In this document: positions 15,001-22,742 of the stretch, piece by piece
Layout: each line of letters starts with the position of its first letter
Numbering within the stretch: the stretch's first letter is position 1
Assembly (NCBI GenBank): GCA_017938405.1
Contig: JAGBBP010000003.1
Coordinates: 1 to 64,000 of the forward strand
Reading direction: 5' to 3'
Source of the DNA: Lachnospiraceae bacterium
GTDB lineage: Bacteria > Bacillota > Clostridia > Lachnospirales > Lachnospiraceae
DNA length: 64,000 nt
Made by a program: the position numbers and the translations under genes
Notes under the pieces: model-generated
Databases searched by the model: none
What the model was told of the DNA's origin: nothing
Seen by the model: the letters and a program-made list of their open reading frames with translations, nothing else

Positions 15001-17997
15001 CTTATCAAAAGTAACAGTATATGCCTTGTCTGCCAAGGCTGCCGGAATGGTATAGTTTTGATTATACTTGAGCGTCTCCGTAGCAGAAAAGCTGGCCGGA
15101 ACACGGATATCGTCTTTTGCCACTTTTACCGTATAAGAAATCGGGGTCCATTGTGCATACAGAACCGTTTCACCTAATATTCCGTCAAAGGATGCACAAT
15201 TTCCGTAAGCGGTACCGCTTCCGTCCGCCTTTGTATTCCATCCGGCAAACTTGTACCCCGTTCTCGTAAAAACATTGCCCTTTAACGTAACAGGGAGCTG
15301 AGACGGCCTGTATATGCTCGGTTCCATAAGACCGATTCCACCGTTTCCTTCGTAGTAGATGAAATTATCACCTTCTTCCCAACGGGCATATACCTTCAGG
15401 TTTCCCGGATACTTCCAAGAACCGCCTTCCCAGTAGGTTCCGGTTATCCATCTTCCGGTCTCATCATACACCTGTTCTCCGCCTGCCTTTGCTGTCCAGA
15501 GTCCACGGTAAACATAACCGGTACGTGTAACCTGCAAATCGACAACGTTATTGTACTTTTCCCCATACATTACATCAATGTATTCTATCTCACAGGTACC
15601 ACCATTAGCATCCAAGGTAATTCTGTACGTATTCGCTATCCATTCCGCAACAAGGGTATGGTTTTTCCATGCATCCACAACGGTTGTCTCCGTAACCCTT
15701 TGGTCACCGTACCACCATCCGTCGAAGGTATAACCGGTACGGGTCGGTGTCGGCAACGTGCCGTAGGCTTTCCCGAATGTAACCGTTTTCGATGTCGGGG
15801 ATACCGTACCACCGTTTGCATCAAAGGTAACGGTCTGTGTAATCGGGGTCCATGCCGCGGTTAACGTGTGACTCGTGGCTGTGGCCACTATACTGTCCTC
15901 CAGAATATGGGCGCCGTCATAGGTCCATCCATAGAATGCATAATCTTCTCTTGTCGGTGTCGGCAAAGTTCCGTAGGTCTTTCCGTATGTAACCGTTTTC
16001 GATGTCGGGGATACCGTACCGCCGTTTGCATCAAAACTAACGGTAATATCTCCCGCAATATACACTTCCATCGTGGTGGTGGTTGCCTTTTTGTTCTTTG
16101 CGGAATTCGCATAGGTACCGTAAGACAGGGTCACGGTCTGCCATTTGTTGTAAAGGGATGCGTCAAATCCGGTTATGCTGCATGTTACGGTTTTGACCGG
16201 ATAATCCTTATGGTTTCCTGTAGACGACATGAAAGTAGCATACGCTGACACATTCGGAGATTTCCCCATCTGAAGCGTCTGCTTCGGATACAACGGGGTC
16301 AGGTCTGTGACTATCTGGTCGCAGATTGGGTCACACTGAGTTCCGTTGTAATAATAATAACCACTCGATTTGCCACATGACTTATAGTAGTGCTCAATGT
16401 AAGAAGTTGTTTTACCACATACTAAAAATTCACCATATTGAGGCACTTTTCCATAACCCTCACATGTGGAACATGTTATATAACCATGATTATCTTTATC
16501 CGGCCATCCACCAAGCCATTTTTCGTCACAGTGGGCACAGTGAACAACATTCATGGCTATGCTTGTTGCACCGCATTTTGTACATTCCATCAGTAGCTTT
16601 TTTCCTGTTGTTGTTTTGCCTGCATGCGTTGTGCATTCGAAATCAATTATCTCCAAGACAGAGCTGTAATAAGTTCTCCCTGATACTGGACACGGAAAAT
16701 ATCCGTTACCACCACACGAACCGCATGTTACCTCATCCACAATGGAAGTTTGATAACAACTACTTGTATGCGAATGGTAGGATATTGTATAACATGTACT
16801 CTCGCTACACGTATGCAAAGTTCCGGTATGACAGACATCTTCATGAATACCGTCCGTATGCCCTATCTTAGGTGTAGGAACCGGAGCTGCCGGCGGAACA
16901 TAAATCGGCCCGGAAATCTTAAACGGCCTTGGTATTGGCGTTGGTTTCGGTCTTGGCGGAATCGTCGGCAACGGGATTCTGTTTACCTTCGGTGTCGGCG
17001 TCGGCGTCGGTGTTGGGGTCGGTGTCGGCCCCGGGGTCGAACCCACTTCCGGTGTTGGTGTTGGGGTCGGTGTCGGTGTCGGCGTTGGCGTTGGCGTCGG
17101 CGTGGCAATCGACGTAAAGTTTGCCGTAAGAACAACATCGCTTTCCTTCATTTTAAACGTGGTGTTACTGCCTTTTTCGGTGCCCTTCACATCTGCAATA
17201 GTGACTCCGCCACTGTTTACAGTCCAACCGTCAAAGGTATAATCCTTCGCCGGGATGGCGTGAATTCCCACCTCATTTCCGCGAAAGGCCTTTGTCATAT
17301 CAGCGCTGACATTTCCACCTTCCGGCGGGTTCGCCTGCACTGTGACATCGTACGTTGCAGGGTTAAGAGAGATTTTAATGTCGTATCCGGCACGGATATC
17401 TTTTTTTACATTAACACCCCAGTTCCACTTCTCACACCATGGCAACATTTCCTCATAAGAAGCGGCTCGTCCTACAATACTCCATTCATCGCTTCCTTTT
17501 GCACGCTGTCTCAGTGCATATCCGGAACCGATATAAACGGTCTTTGCGCCCGTTGTTAGGGCATTGACTCCATACAGCTTTATGAGCATGGATTCCAAGA
17601 AACTTCGTGGAATCCGAAAGGTATCAATAGATAAATTATCATCGTACGATACGTCATGATGATACACGTAATAGCTATCGTAATTTTTTGTTTTAGGTGC
17701 AGTGGTGGATTCCGCTGTAAAATACCACCACTCCGTCCAGTAGCTTTTTAAAATCACTCCGGTTGAAGTATAACTTCTTGTTTCTACAACAAGGTCTCCG
17801 CTATCGGGGTTCAGAAACATGTTCGTTGCTCCGTCGCTCCAAAGTATCTCCACGTATCCGTATCCATCCATGTATTGCGTTCCAAGGGATGTATCATCTG
17901 CTGCGCTTGCTTCCTCCGGTACAACGTTCGCCACCGGAAACAGTGTCACAAACATGGCAATCAACACAAGAATTGCCAGTTTTCTTTTTCCTTTCAT
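12055..17997 (-). CDS. Giant secreted surface protein with InlB-type repeats and cysteine-rich module
   Basis: A 1980-residue exported protein. Signal peptide 1-33 (KGKRK, hydrophobic core, ASA cleavage site). A divergent InlB-like domain lies at about 215-297, a TPTPTP linker at 299-355, and a cysteine/histidine-rich module at about 380-560 with paired CxxC motifs including CGSCGGNGYFPC and CSTCEGYG, like DnaJ zinc-finger repeats. At least four InlB B-type (Listeria-Bacteroides) repeats follow at about 650-945 (VTFDANGGTVSPTSKTV ... GYTFDGWW ... AEW), with another near 1140-1225. The last 700 residues are beta-rich and unassigned. No LPXTG motif, membrane tail, or S-layer motif is seen at the C terminus. 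The gene has its own leader and terminator, just downstream of the pilus locus, so an adhesin or pilus-linked cell-surface role is plausible. The start is behind AAGGAG. Confidence 0.88.
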   Translation of the reverse strand: MKGKRKLAILVLIAMFVTLFPVANVVPEEASAADDTSLGTQYMDGYGYVEILWSDGATNMFLNPDSGDLVVETRSYTSTGVILKSYWTEWWYFTAESTTAPKTKNYDSYYVYHHDVSYDDNLSIDTFRIPRSFLESMLIKLYGVNALTTGAKTVYIGSGYALRQRAKGSDEWSIVGRAASYEEMLPWCEKWNWGVNVKKDIRAGYDIKISLNPATYDVTVQANPPEGGNVSADMTKAFRGNEVGIHAIPAKDYTFDGWTVNSGGVTIADVKGTEKGSNTTFKMKESDVVLTANFTSIATPTPTPTPTPTPTPTPTPEVGSTPGPTPTPTPTPTPTPKVNRIPLPTIPPRPKPTPIPRPFKISGPIYVPPAAPVPTPKIGHTDGIHEDVCHTGTLHTCSESTCYTISYHSHTSSCYQTSIVDEVTCGSCGGNGYFPCPVSGRTYYSSVLEIIDFECTTHAGKTTTGKKLLMECTKCGATSIAMNVVHCAHCDEKWLGGWPDKDNHGYITCSTCEGYGKVPQYGEFLVCGKTTSYIEHYYKSCGKSSGYYYYNGTQCDPICDQIVTDLTPLYPKQTLQMGKSPNVSAYATFMSSTGNHKDYPVKTVTCSITGFDASLYNKWQTVTLSYGTYANSAKNKKATTTTMEVYIAGDITVSFDANGGTVSPTSKTVTYGKTYGTLPTPTREDYAFYGWTYDGAHILEDSIVATATSHTLTAAWTPITQTVTFDANGGTVSPTSKTVTFGKAYGTLPTPTRTGYTFDGWWYGDQRVTETTVVDAWKNHTLVAEWIANTYRITLDANGGTCEIEYIDVMYGEKYNNVVDLQVTRTGYVYRGLWTAKAGGEQVYDETGRWITGTYWEGGSWKYPGNLKVYARWEEGDNFIYYEGNGGIGLMEPSIYRPSQLPVTLKGNVFTRTGYKFAGWNTKADGSGTAYGNCASFDGILGETVLYAQWTPISYTVKVAKDDIRVPASFSATETLKYNQNYTIPAALADKAYTVTFDKNANPVMSTANTVSLSKTSDSASLAFCGWRLYEELPDGSFKYLDPYVPGDVTVNLTATDEATLVLFPYWGGTASYITLPEATCTGYDLMGFTTGRAYPPDYFDTEDALYEAIEKGVLIMAPNGSGMQYQPKKSETLYAYYQAKAYVLTLDGRGATEQEQTATMVVFDQKGANIIPPKKTGYTFHGYYTGTRGSGKQYYDADGTATAVWTETHTDVLYTYWTQDEVYVPGADDENLPNVLPEDNLPVEVALDTSVVHIYADDHNASTGALTDKQPYQVSDIIIDGEPEAEGAIPSTESVAIRAKMGAWMFSGNLKRISGQEYVRMHVTVPYRTQYENPDDETLNISGRQTRTYDFMVPKAWAYWTLDEGGIYFPTKVTVENAAMSAGTVTLPVDWSGPDAATKPTYQLTAYGDAKEHLVWPTYDPDGTPSLTITLTNEEYIISDIPGVAPDVTEHLTNVCHNAAWADGSKFSVKSDRVTVAGVTVLSDAPNATGEGHVPSLSAIAQLRSKIEETVYTQTYMSGIPLLTTTANGRYETATTITYKASEANVGPVTEIQIPAGKANEINVHTPVVCIPNITSSHGNMYQCETIAEDCTVLVLDEEGIHSDFVLQVMNSGYHSEKKGYGERDYAEYLAKEEGKVRNEVCFPFAIWLDLGNDKEKSNDVIIDSGEWYRLGTEAQRFYLPVDTREGIHEIRFRSVAINGVGAEDKTEKTRNSRTENYVATGTKKVHITGRLYDFAVVEVGGSLPWDEVEEELFFTVGKREENGSEWEMLPLRTGVHPKYRNVGGLAMGGYIDFRVKSIGSLFGEGAMCKLVPHLTVVTEAGYEEADVYYQEESGQGRTLRRWIPDEQSCRLELASTTEYAVREWQGSFSLPDNLYIAETGTDVIDYHKQYGLNFSESFWRKDAIWMLRFALTIRNTQGEILYYGMLPEGIVNNIWKKEAIEEYRYDNQGNRYEIQGGEVAVIYPGDLSEKGYVTNGIY
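15743..16035. repeat. Tandem DNA repeat within the giant gene
   Basis: Two 83-base copies (15743-15825 and 15953-16035), near-identical and exactly 210 bases (70 codons) apart, encode the start of consecutive InlB-type repeats. An in-frame gain or loss of 70 codons by recombination is possible. Confidence 0.8.
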
Positions 17998-18035
17998 AGG
18001 TCTTTTCTCCTTTCCTTCGTATTTGTGTTATCTAT

Positions 18036-18075
18036 GGTTAAGGGAAATGTTTCTCTAAAAAATAATTTCCCAACC
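18036..18075. promoter_or_regulatory. Inverted repeat in the leader of the giant gene
   Basis: GGTTAAGGGAAA (18036-18047) pairs with TTTCCCAACC (18066-18075) with a small mismatch. It is 39 bases before the start codon, ahead of the binding site. It might be an operator or an mRNA stability hairpin; it is not followed by a T tract. I did not find a convincing promoter between it and the lipoprotein terminator. Confidence 0.45.
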
Positions 18076-18138
18076 ATGCATACTTGATTTATATATAAAC
18101 TTAGATAATTTTCTGTTTAATATTTTGTGTAAAAAAAC

Positions 18139-18162
18139 TCCACTACCCGACCGGATAGTGGA
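18139..18162 (-). terminator. Terminator of the lipoprotein operon
   Basis: TCCACTA (18139-18145) pairs with TAGTGGA (18156-18162); followed by GTTTTTTT on the minus strand, 24 bases past the lipoprotein stop. Confidence 0.88.
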
Positions 18163-18186
18163 ATCTTTTCACGTTACATATTCTGT

Positions 18187-19689
18187 TTACTGTACTTTTT
18201 CTACTTCTGCGCCTTCAAGGTCAATCCACATGCAGGTACGAACACCAAGAGCCTTATCCATGCCGTATTTGTCATCATCAATCGTTCCATACTCACAAAT
18301 TACTAGGGTACATGTGTCCCAAACTCCGTTCGTTCGCAAAGAATAAGGCTTCTTTGTTTCTGTCCACACATCGTATGGATTATACCCCTTACTCATATTG
18401 TACTTTTGCCAAAGAAATTCTGTCGGAATGCCGAGTTGTATAGTCTGGTCGGGGCATATGTTTGTATCGAAGAGTGTGGACCACAAATCTGAGTCTAAAT
18501 CGCAATATTGCTCTCCAAAATACTTTAATGCCTCTTTTTCACTTAACAGGTAAAGCTTGTCCTGCGTATCCGGTCCGGAAGACGTATTGTTAAATGAATA
18601 CGGCTCGTTTTTTACCTCGGACAAAAGGATACTTTTCTGCTCTTCTTCTGTGAATACGGCATTCATAAATTCTCCGTTCAGCCAGGGCCGAATTGTGCTG
18701 TCTGCCCAACATCCGTCAAAGACAAATGGCCTGCCCGCATGGATTGCGTCAGATTCGTCTTTAAAATTATAACGACTGTCATAGCACTGCATCTCTAATA
18801 AGTATTTACTTAACACAAAGGCTTTACCATCCTTTATCTCCAAGACTAACCATTCGACAGGCTCCGGAGTGAAATAGCCAAGGGCTTCCTCTTTGTAATA
18901 ATCCTCATATACCTGATAGTACTCTTTTCCGTCAATCGTTGCCTTTAGAAGCTGAAGATGCCATCCGGTTTCTTCCACATATTCATATTCCGCATTCTTT
19001 ATCTCATCCGTAAGTTCGTTTTCTGTAAGCAAATTCTGCGGGTAATTACCGAAAAGGATGTAATCTCCTGCCTTAATGCCGTTCACTTCCGGTACCGGCG
19101 TAGGAGTCGGTATAGGTGTCGGCGTTGCGGTCGGCTTCGGAGTAGCTGTAGGCTTAGGAGTTGCCGTAGGAAGCGGGGGCGGTGTTGCCGTAGGCAACGG
19201 AGTCGGTGTCACCGTAGGTGCCGGACTCGGTGTCGGTGTACTCGTCGGAACCGGAGTAGGCGTACTCGTCGGAGCAACCGTAGGTGTCGGCTCCTCGGTA
19301 GGTACAACCGCTTCGGTCGGTACCGGAGTACCCGTCGCTGTTACCTCCCCGGTCGGTTCCTCGGTCGGAATCGGCTCTGCGGTAGGTTCAGCAACCGGAG
19401 CTTCCGTAATCTCAGGTGTATCCGTAATCATCGGTGTCTCCGTCGGTGTCGCAACAGGCTCTACAGTAGGAGCAATCGTCGGCTCAACCTTTTCTGTAGG
19501 CGTAGGCGTTACTTCCTTTGTAGGTACTGCATCCTGCGTCGGTACCGCAGTTGCTGTTGGGGCTAAGGTAATCCCCGGTACGTCTACGGATACGTTACAT
19601 CCCGCACAACCGGCACAGCCTCCAAGATTCGTCAGTAACAATGCCAGCATTGCTGCAAAAAGCAGCGGTTTCTTGATTTTTTTGTTCAT
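18187..19689 (-). CDS. Lipoprotein with Thr-Pro linker and DUF6273-like domain
   Basis: A 500-residue lipoprotein. The signal peptide ends in the lipobox LGGC (residue about 25) and is followed by further cysteines (CAGCAGC). A long TPTPTP/EPT linker spans about 38-205. The C-terminal part (about 207-500) is a folded domain with GDYILFGNYPQN, PVEWLVLEIKDGKAFVLSKYLL and STIRPWLNGEFMNAVFTEEEQ, the pattern of the DUF6273 domain found on the outside of Clostridia. Domain function unknown. It is the second gene of a two-gene unit with the 59-residue protein 27 bases upstream. Confidence 0.88.
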   Translation of the reverse strand: MNKKIKKPLLFAAMLALLLTNLGGCAGCAGCNVSVDVPGITLAPTATAVPTQDAVPTKEVTPTPTEKVEPTIAPTVEPVATPTETPMITDTPEITEAPVAEPTAEPIPTEEPTGEVTATGTPVPTEAVVPTEEPTPTVAPTSTPTPVPTSTPTPSPAPTVTPTPLPTATPPPLPTATPKPTATPKPTATPTPIPTPTPVPEVNGIKAGDYILFGNYPQNLLTENELTDEIKNAEYEYVEETGWHLQLLKATIDGKEYYQVYEDYYKEEALGYFTPEPVEWLVLEIKDGKAFVLSKYLLEMQCYDSRYNFKDESDAIHAGRPFVFDGCWADSTIRPWLNGEFMNAVFTEEEQKSILLSEVKNEPYSFNNTSSGPDTQDKLYLLSEKEALKYFGEQYCDLDSDLWSTLFDTNICPDQTIQLGIPTEFLWQKYNMSKGYNPYDVWTETKKPYSLRTNGVWDTCTLVICEYGTIDDDKYGMDKALGVRTCMWIDLEGAEVEKVQ

Positions 19690-19716
19690 GTACTTAGTTT
19701 TCCTTTGTCAAAATAT

Positions 19717-19896
19717 TTACGCATTTATTTCTAAATCTTCTGTCGCTATTTTCAAAGACTGCATTCTTGCCCGCAGTACCCTTTCCTGATAAGCAATCTC
19801 AGCATCTCTGTCCGCTGCAGATTTCAATCTTTGCAAATTAACAAATTCCTTTATGATCTGATCTTTTAATACGCTTTCATTCATTTCGTCCTCCAT
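19717..19896 (-). CDS. Small helical hypothetical protein (59 residues)
   Basis: A short frame with a perfect AAAGGAG site 7 bases before ATG and a good promoter 37 bases upstream. The product is entirely charged and helical (NESVLKDQIIKEFVNLQRLK ... EIAYQERVLRARMQSLKI), likely a small coiled coil, without signal or membrane segment. The gene is 27 bases before the lipoprotein start and must be co-transcribed. No family recognised. Confidence 0.75.
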   Translation of the reverse strand: MEDEMNESVLKDQIIKEFVNLQRLKSAADRDAEIAYQERVLRARMQSLKIATEDLEINA

Positions 19897-19932
19897 TCTA
19901 TCACTCCTTTCATATTAATCTTTACTCCCTAT

Positions 19933-19961
19933 ATTATAAACAGGTAAGACTAATATGTAAA
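19933..19961 (-). promoter_or_regulatory. Promoter of the 59-residue gene and lipoprotein
   Basis: TTTACA (19961-19956) and TATAAT (19938-19933), spacer 17 on the minus strand. It separates this unit from the pilus operon upstream. Confidence 0.75.
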
Positions 19962-20020
19962 GCATAAATCTGATATAAATAGACCCTTTCTGTGCATTTT
20001 CAATTTTCAAGGTACATCTT

Positions 20021-20776
20021 CTATTTCATACAAATCGCACACGGCATTGCCCCGTCTTCCGCACTCTCTTTTTGCGTGGCATACCATGCCACCACGTTTC
20101 CGGTTTTACACTTCTCGCAATAGGGCACATGACAATAATTGTCCTCCGTAACCAGATATGATGTCGCTGTTTGTCCGGATGCCGCATACAAAAATCTGCC
20201 GTCTGCTTCCGCCCTGTATAGATTCTCCTGTGCATATACCGCAAACACGCAGGGCGGTGTCAGACTTTGTTCCCACACACCTTTCCCTGCCGATTCCATG
20301 CGATAGTTCCCGACAATTTTACTGTTTTCGCTGTGATACCGCTTTAGTAATTTCTCCGTTTCAGAAAAAAACACTTCCGGAATCTGCCCGTCCTCATAAG
20401 GGTAGAGTTCAGACCAGCCGTACCCTCTTTCCGGTGTCCTGCAATAGAGATAATAACCCCTCTCCTCAAACACGGCCAGACAGGGAACTTGTGCTCTTTT
20501 GGCTTCCCACGCACCTCTGTCTGTGGCACCTTCCTGCAATACCGCCATAGTTTGGAAAAACACTTTCTCTCCATAGGAAAGGCGTTCTTCGGTTACCATA
20601 TTTTCCCCTCCGGCAAACACTGCATCCACTGTTGCATCCACCGCTGCCACCAGCGTGTCATACTCCGTTTTTTCCCGTTCTACATAACTTTGTTTTTCCA
20701 CATATCGAACCTGCATTGTCACAAAAAATCCCATTGCAATCACTGCAAAAATCAAACCGAAATGATATAACTTCAT
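20021..20776 (-). CDS. Single-span membrane protein with Cys-rich C-terminus, last pilus-operon gene
   Basis: A 251-residue protein with an N-terminal membrane helix (residues about 5-22, HFGLIFAVIAMGFFVTMQV) and an outside domain. The C-terminal 35 residues carry CHVPYCEKCKTGN ... PCAICMK, a histidine/cysteine pattern like small zinc sites where a His-Cys pair and a CxxC pair hold one metal. The gene overlaps the previous one by 4 bases. Its position as the last of a string of single-span proteins suggests a minor pilin or tip protein. No family name can be given. Confidence 0.78.
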   Translation of the reverse strand: MKLYHFGLIFAVIAMGFFVTMQVRYVEKQSYVEREKTEYDTLVAAVDATVDAVFAGGENMVTEERLSYGEKVFFQTMAVLQEGATDRGAWEAKRAQVPCLAVFEERGYYLYCRTPERGYGWSELYPYEDGQIPEVFFSETEKLLKRYHSENSKIVGNYRMESAGKGVWEQSLTPPCVFAVYAQENLYRAEADGRFLYAASGQTATSYLVTEDNYCHVPYCEKCKTGNVVAWYATQKESAEDGAMPCAICMK

Positions 20777-21210
20777 CCACCGGCCGCCCCCGTTCGTACA
20801 CTTTCGTAATACACCGTCGGCATACTGCCTCTATACAAAACCAATCGCATCCGGTCATCCTTTTGTAACAAGCATCTCCCTTGTTCTGCCAGGCACATCT
20901 CTATCTCTTCCTTCGTCATACAATACATCCGCTCCCATACCGTTCCGTTCTCTGCCGGTTCATACAACTTTCGTTCCCGTTCCAACACAATTTCCGTACA
21001 ACCGTAATGCTTCAATTCCCGCTCCAACTCGTTCCACACCGGAACTGTAATTTCTCCTGCGGTGCTGATTCGTTTCAGAAAGCTTTTCCCAATCTGACCT
21101 GCCATTACCGTCTCGGCCACCTGATTTCTGCTTCCGTAATACAAAATCGGCAGCAAAAACATCAGAATTGTAACCGTTATAACATCTACAATTTTCTCCA
21201 AAGCATTCAC
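20773..21210 (-). CDS. Pilin-like single-span membrane protein
   Basis: A 145-residue protein whose first 30 residues hold one hydrophobic helix (IVDVITVTILMFLLPILYYG), followed by a short outside domain. Shape and location fit the minor pseudopilins (TadE/TadF type) of Tad systems, which anchor or prime the pilus; sequence similarity is not strong enough to name it. It overlaps its neighbours by 4 bases on both sides. Confidence 0.75.
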   Translation of the reverse strand: MNALEKIVDVITVTILMFLLPILYYGSRNQVAETVMAGQIGKSFLKRISTAGEITVPVWNELERELKHYGCTEIVLERERKLYEPAENGTVWERMYCMTKEEIEMCLAEQGRCLLQKDDRMRLVLYRGSMPTVYYESVRTGAAGG

Positions 21211-21635
21211 TCTATACGTCCTCCTGCATATACCGTACAGCCGGCTCCGCGGAAGAATGCCGACACTTTCGTTTTTGTCTCTTCCGTTACCGTAAGTCTT
21301 ACATAGCTTCCCCGCAACAGCTGTACATCCTCCCTGATTTCCCTTTTCACCGTAAACAAAAACGCATCCTCTGATTCTCCTTTATAACTTCTTTGTTCGT
21401 AAACAGTCAATTCTGCCCGATAGTCCCCGATTCTGCTTAGTTGTTCTTGAAATAAGGTCCATTCTTTTTGCGACATCTCTTTTTCCGCCAATATCTCCCG
21501 GACATATGCATGACTTAAACTGCGTACGGTCTCATTTTTTTGCACCGTAATCGGTGTTACCTTATAAAAAACCGCAAAGAATACAAGTCCGATCAGACTT
21601 AACAGTATCGAAAACCCGCGTCCCAGTGCATCCAT
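21207..21635 (-). CDS. Pilin-like single-span membrane protein
   Basis: A 142-residue protein with one N-terminal hydrophobic helix (FSILLSLIGLVFFAVFY) and a helical then beta-rich outside domain. It has the architecture of a TadE-like minor pilin. The stop overlaps the next gene's start, and the start is 2 bases after the stop of the 54-residue membrane peptide gene. Confidence 0.75.
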   Translation of the reverse strand: MDALGRGFSILLSLIGLVFFAVFYKVTPITVQKNETVRSLSHAYVREILAEKEMSQKEWTLFQEQLSRIGDYRAELTVYEQRSYKGESEDAFLFTVKREIREDVQLLRGSYVRLTVTEETKTKVSAFFRGAGCTVYAGGRIE

Positions 21636-21637
21636 AC

Positions 21638-21802
21638 TTACACCCTATCCTGTTCCAATAAAATCAAACGCTCCGGTTCTTTTCCGAATACCTGCAATTG
21701 TCCGTCCGCTGCCCTATGGAACCATAGCAACAACAAAAGCGCCGTCCCGAACAGAATTCCTCCGACAATATGCTCAAATGCCTGCTCCATTCCGTCTGTC
21801 AT
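21638..21802 (-). CDS. Small membrane protein (54 residues), possible Flp-type pilin-like subunit
   Basis: A short frame in the pilus operon with GGAGCGG before ATG. The N-terminal half is EQAFEHIVGGILFGTALLLL: an acidic residue, then GG and a hydrophobic helix, followed by a polar 25-residue tail. Length and layout match Flp major pilins (50-70 residues with a short acidic segment before a hydrophobic helix), but the prepilin peptidase site is not clear. Gap to the next gene is 2 bases. Confidence 0.7.
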   Translation of the reverse strand: MTDGMEQAFEHIVGGILFGTALLLLLWFHRAADGQLQVFGKEPERLILLEQDRV

Positions 21803-21822
21803 GGACTTCCGCTCCTCTCTTT

Positions 21823-22278
21823 CTATTGTTGTTCAAACTCAATCTGTACAATAATCCCGTTTTCGTCCTTTAGGATTTTTCCTAAAAACACAGCCCGGGA
21901 ATTAATATAACCATCGCTTCCTTTGTCATCAGAGGGCAGTTCCTTGCTTTCTTTTCCCAGCTTCATTGTTTCCGCATCAATATTTTCATACACATAGCCC
22001 CGCTCCGTTCCGTCACCGGTTTTTACTTTTATCTGCACGTATTCTTTTGACGCAATACAATTTTCGATTAGCCTGCGCACTTCCGCTCCCGATACTAACA
22101 GCCCATCATACATGGATTTCCCTAAGTCCTGATACTCACTCATAGTCGTATTAAACTGTGCGAACGCACTGCTTGCCTGTGCCTTTCCTTCTCTTGTATT
22201 CTGAAACGCCAGCCCTGCCACAATACAGGTAATAATAATCCCTGCCGCAATTAATAGTGCCTTTAATCCGTTATTCAT
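21823..22278 (-). CDS. Pilin-like membrane protein, paralogue of the next gene
   Basis: A 151-residue protein with MNNGLKALLIAAGIIITCIV at the start: one membrane helix, then an outside domain that ends in FLGKILKDENGIIVQIEFEQQ. It is about 40% alike by eye to the gene at 22275 (NHGLKALLLAAS..., FVGEVKRNENGVIVQVIFKK), which points to local duplication. Helix-first architecture is that of a type IV/Tad pilin-like subunit. Overlaps the paralogue by 4 bases. Confidence 0.78.
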   Translation of the reverse strand: MNNGLKALLIAAGIIITCIVAGLAFQNTREGKAQASSAFAQFNTTMSEYQDLGKSMYDGLLVSGAEVRRLIENCIASKEYVQIKVKTGDGTERGYVYENIDAETMKLGKESKELPSDDKGSDGYINSRAVFLGKILKDENGIIVQIEFEQQ

Positions 22279-22715
22279 ATCTGTTCATCCTCCCGGTCTT
22301 TCTTCTTAAAAATCACTTGTACAATTACTCCGTTTTCATTTCTTTTTACTTCTCCCACAAACTCCGCTGCCGGTATAATATATTGCTCCCTGTCCGGTTC
22401 TTGTGCTTTCCTGATATCTTCCCGTACCTCATAGAAATAACTTATTTTTCCGTCAGATACAACAACCGAAAATCCGTTTTCCGTATCCGTAAGCTCCTGT
22501 TTCATCAGATTCACTACATCCGTTCCGTAAACCGTTGCACCGTCATACTTCATCAGATCCTGTTCTTCGATTGCCGTCCGGTACCGGTACATATCCTCTA
22601 TCACATAATTTCCCAGCCGCTTTGCCTCTTCCGCCATTTGAAATCCCAGCCCCACAACAATACAAGTAATAATGGTAGAGGCCGCCAGCAAAAGTGCCTT
22701 TAATCCATGATTCAT
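22275..22715 (-). CDS. Pilin-like membrane protein, paralogue of the previous gene
   Basis: A 146-residue protein with N-terminal MNHGLKALLLAASTIITCIV helix and an outside domain. Tandem paralogue of 21823. The gene is 27 bases downstream of the inner membrane assembly protein gene. Probably the main or a minor shaft subunit of the structure built by this locus; which one cannot be told. Confidence 0.78.
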   Translation of the reverse strand: MNHGLKALLLAASTIITCIVVGLGFQMAEEAKRLGNYVIEDMYRYRTAIEEQDLMKYDGATVYGTDVVNLMKQELTDTENGFSVVVSDGKISYFYEVREDIRKAQEPDREQYIIPAAEFVGEVKRNENGVIVQVIFKKKDREDEQI

Positions 22716-22742
22716 TTTTTCACCCTTTCATAGCCACCGTCC

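Noticed and set aside
16981-17100. Regular short repeats that could be taken for a CRISPR array or satellite.
   Set aside because: They are in-frame TP codon repeats inside the giant gene; no spacers and no cas genes.
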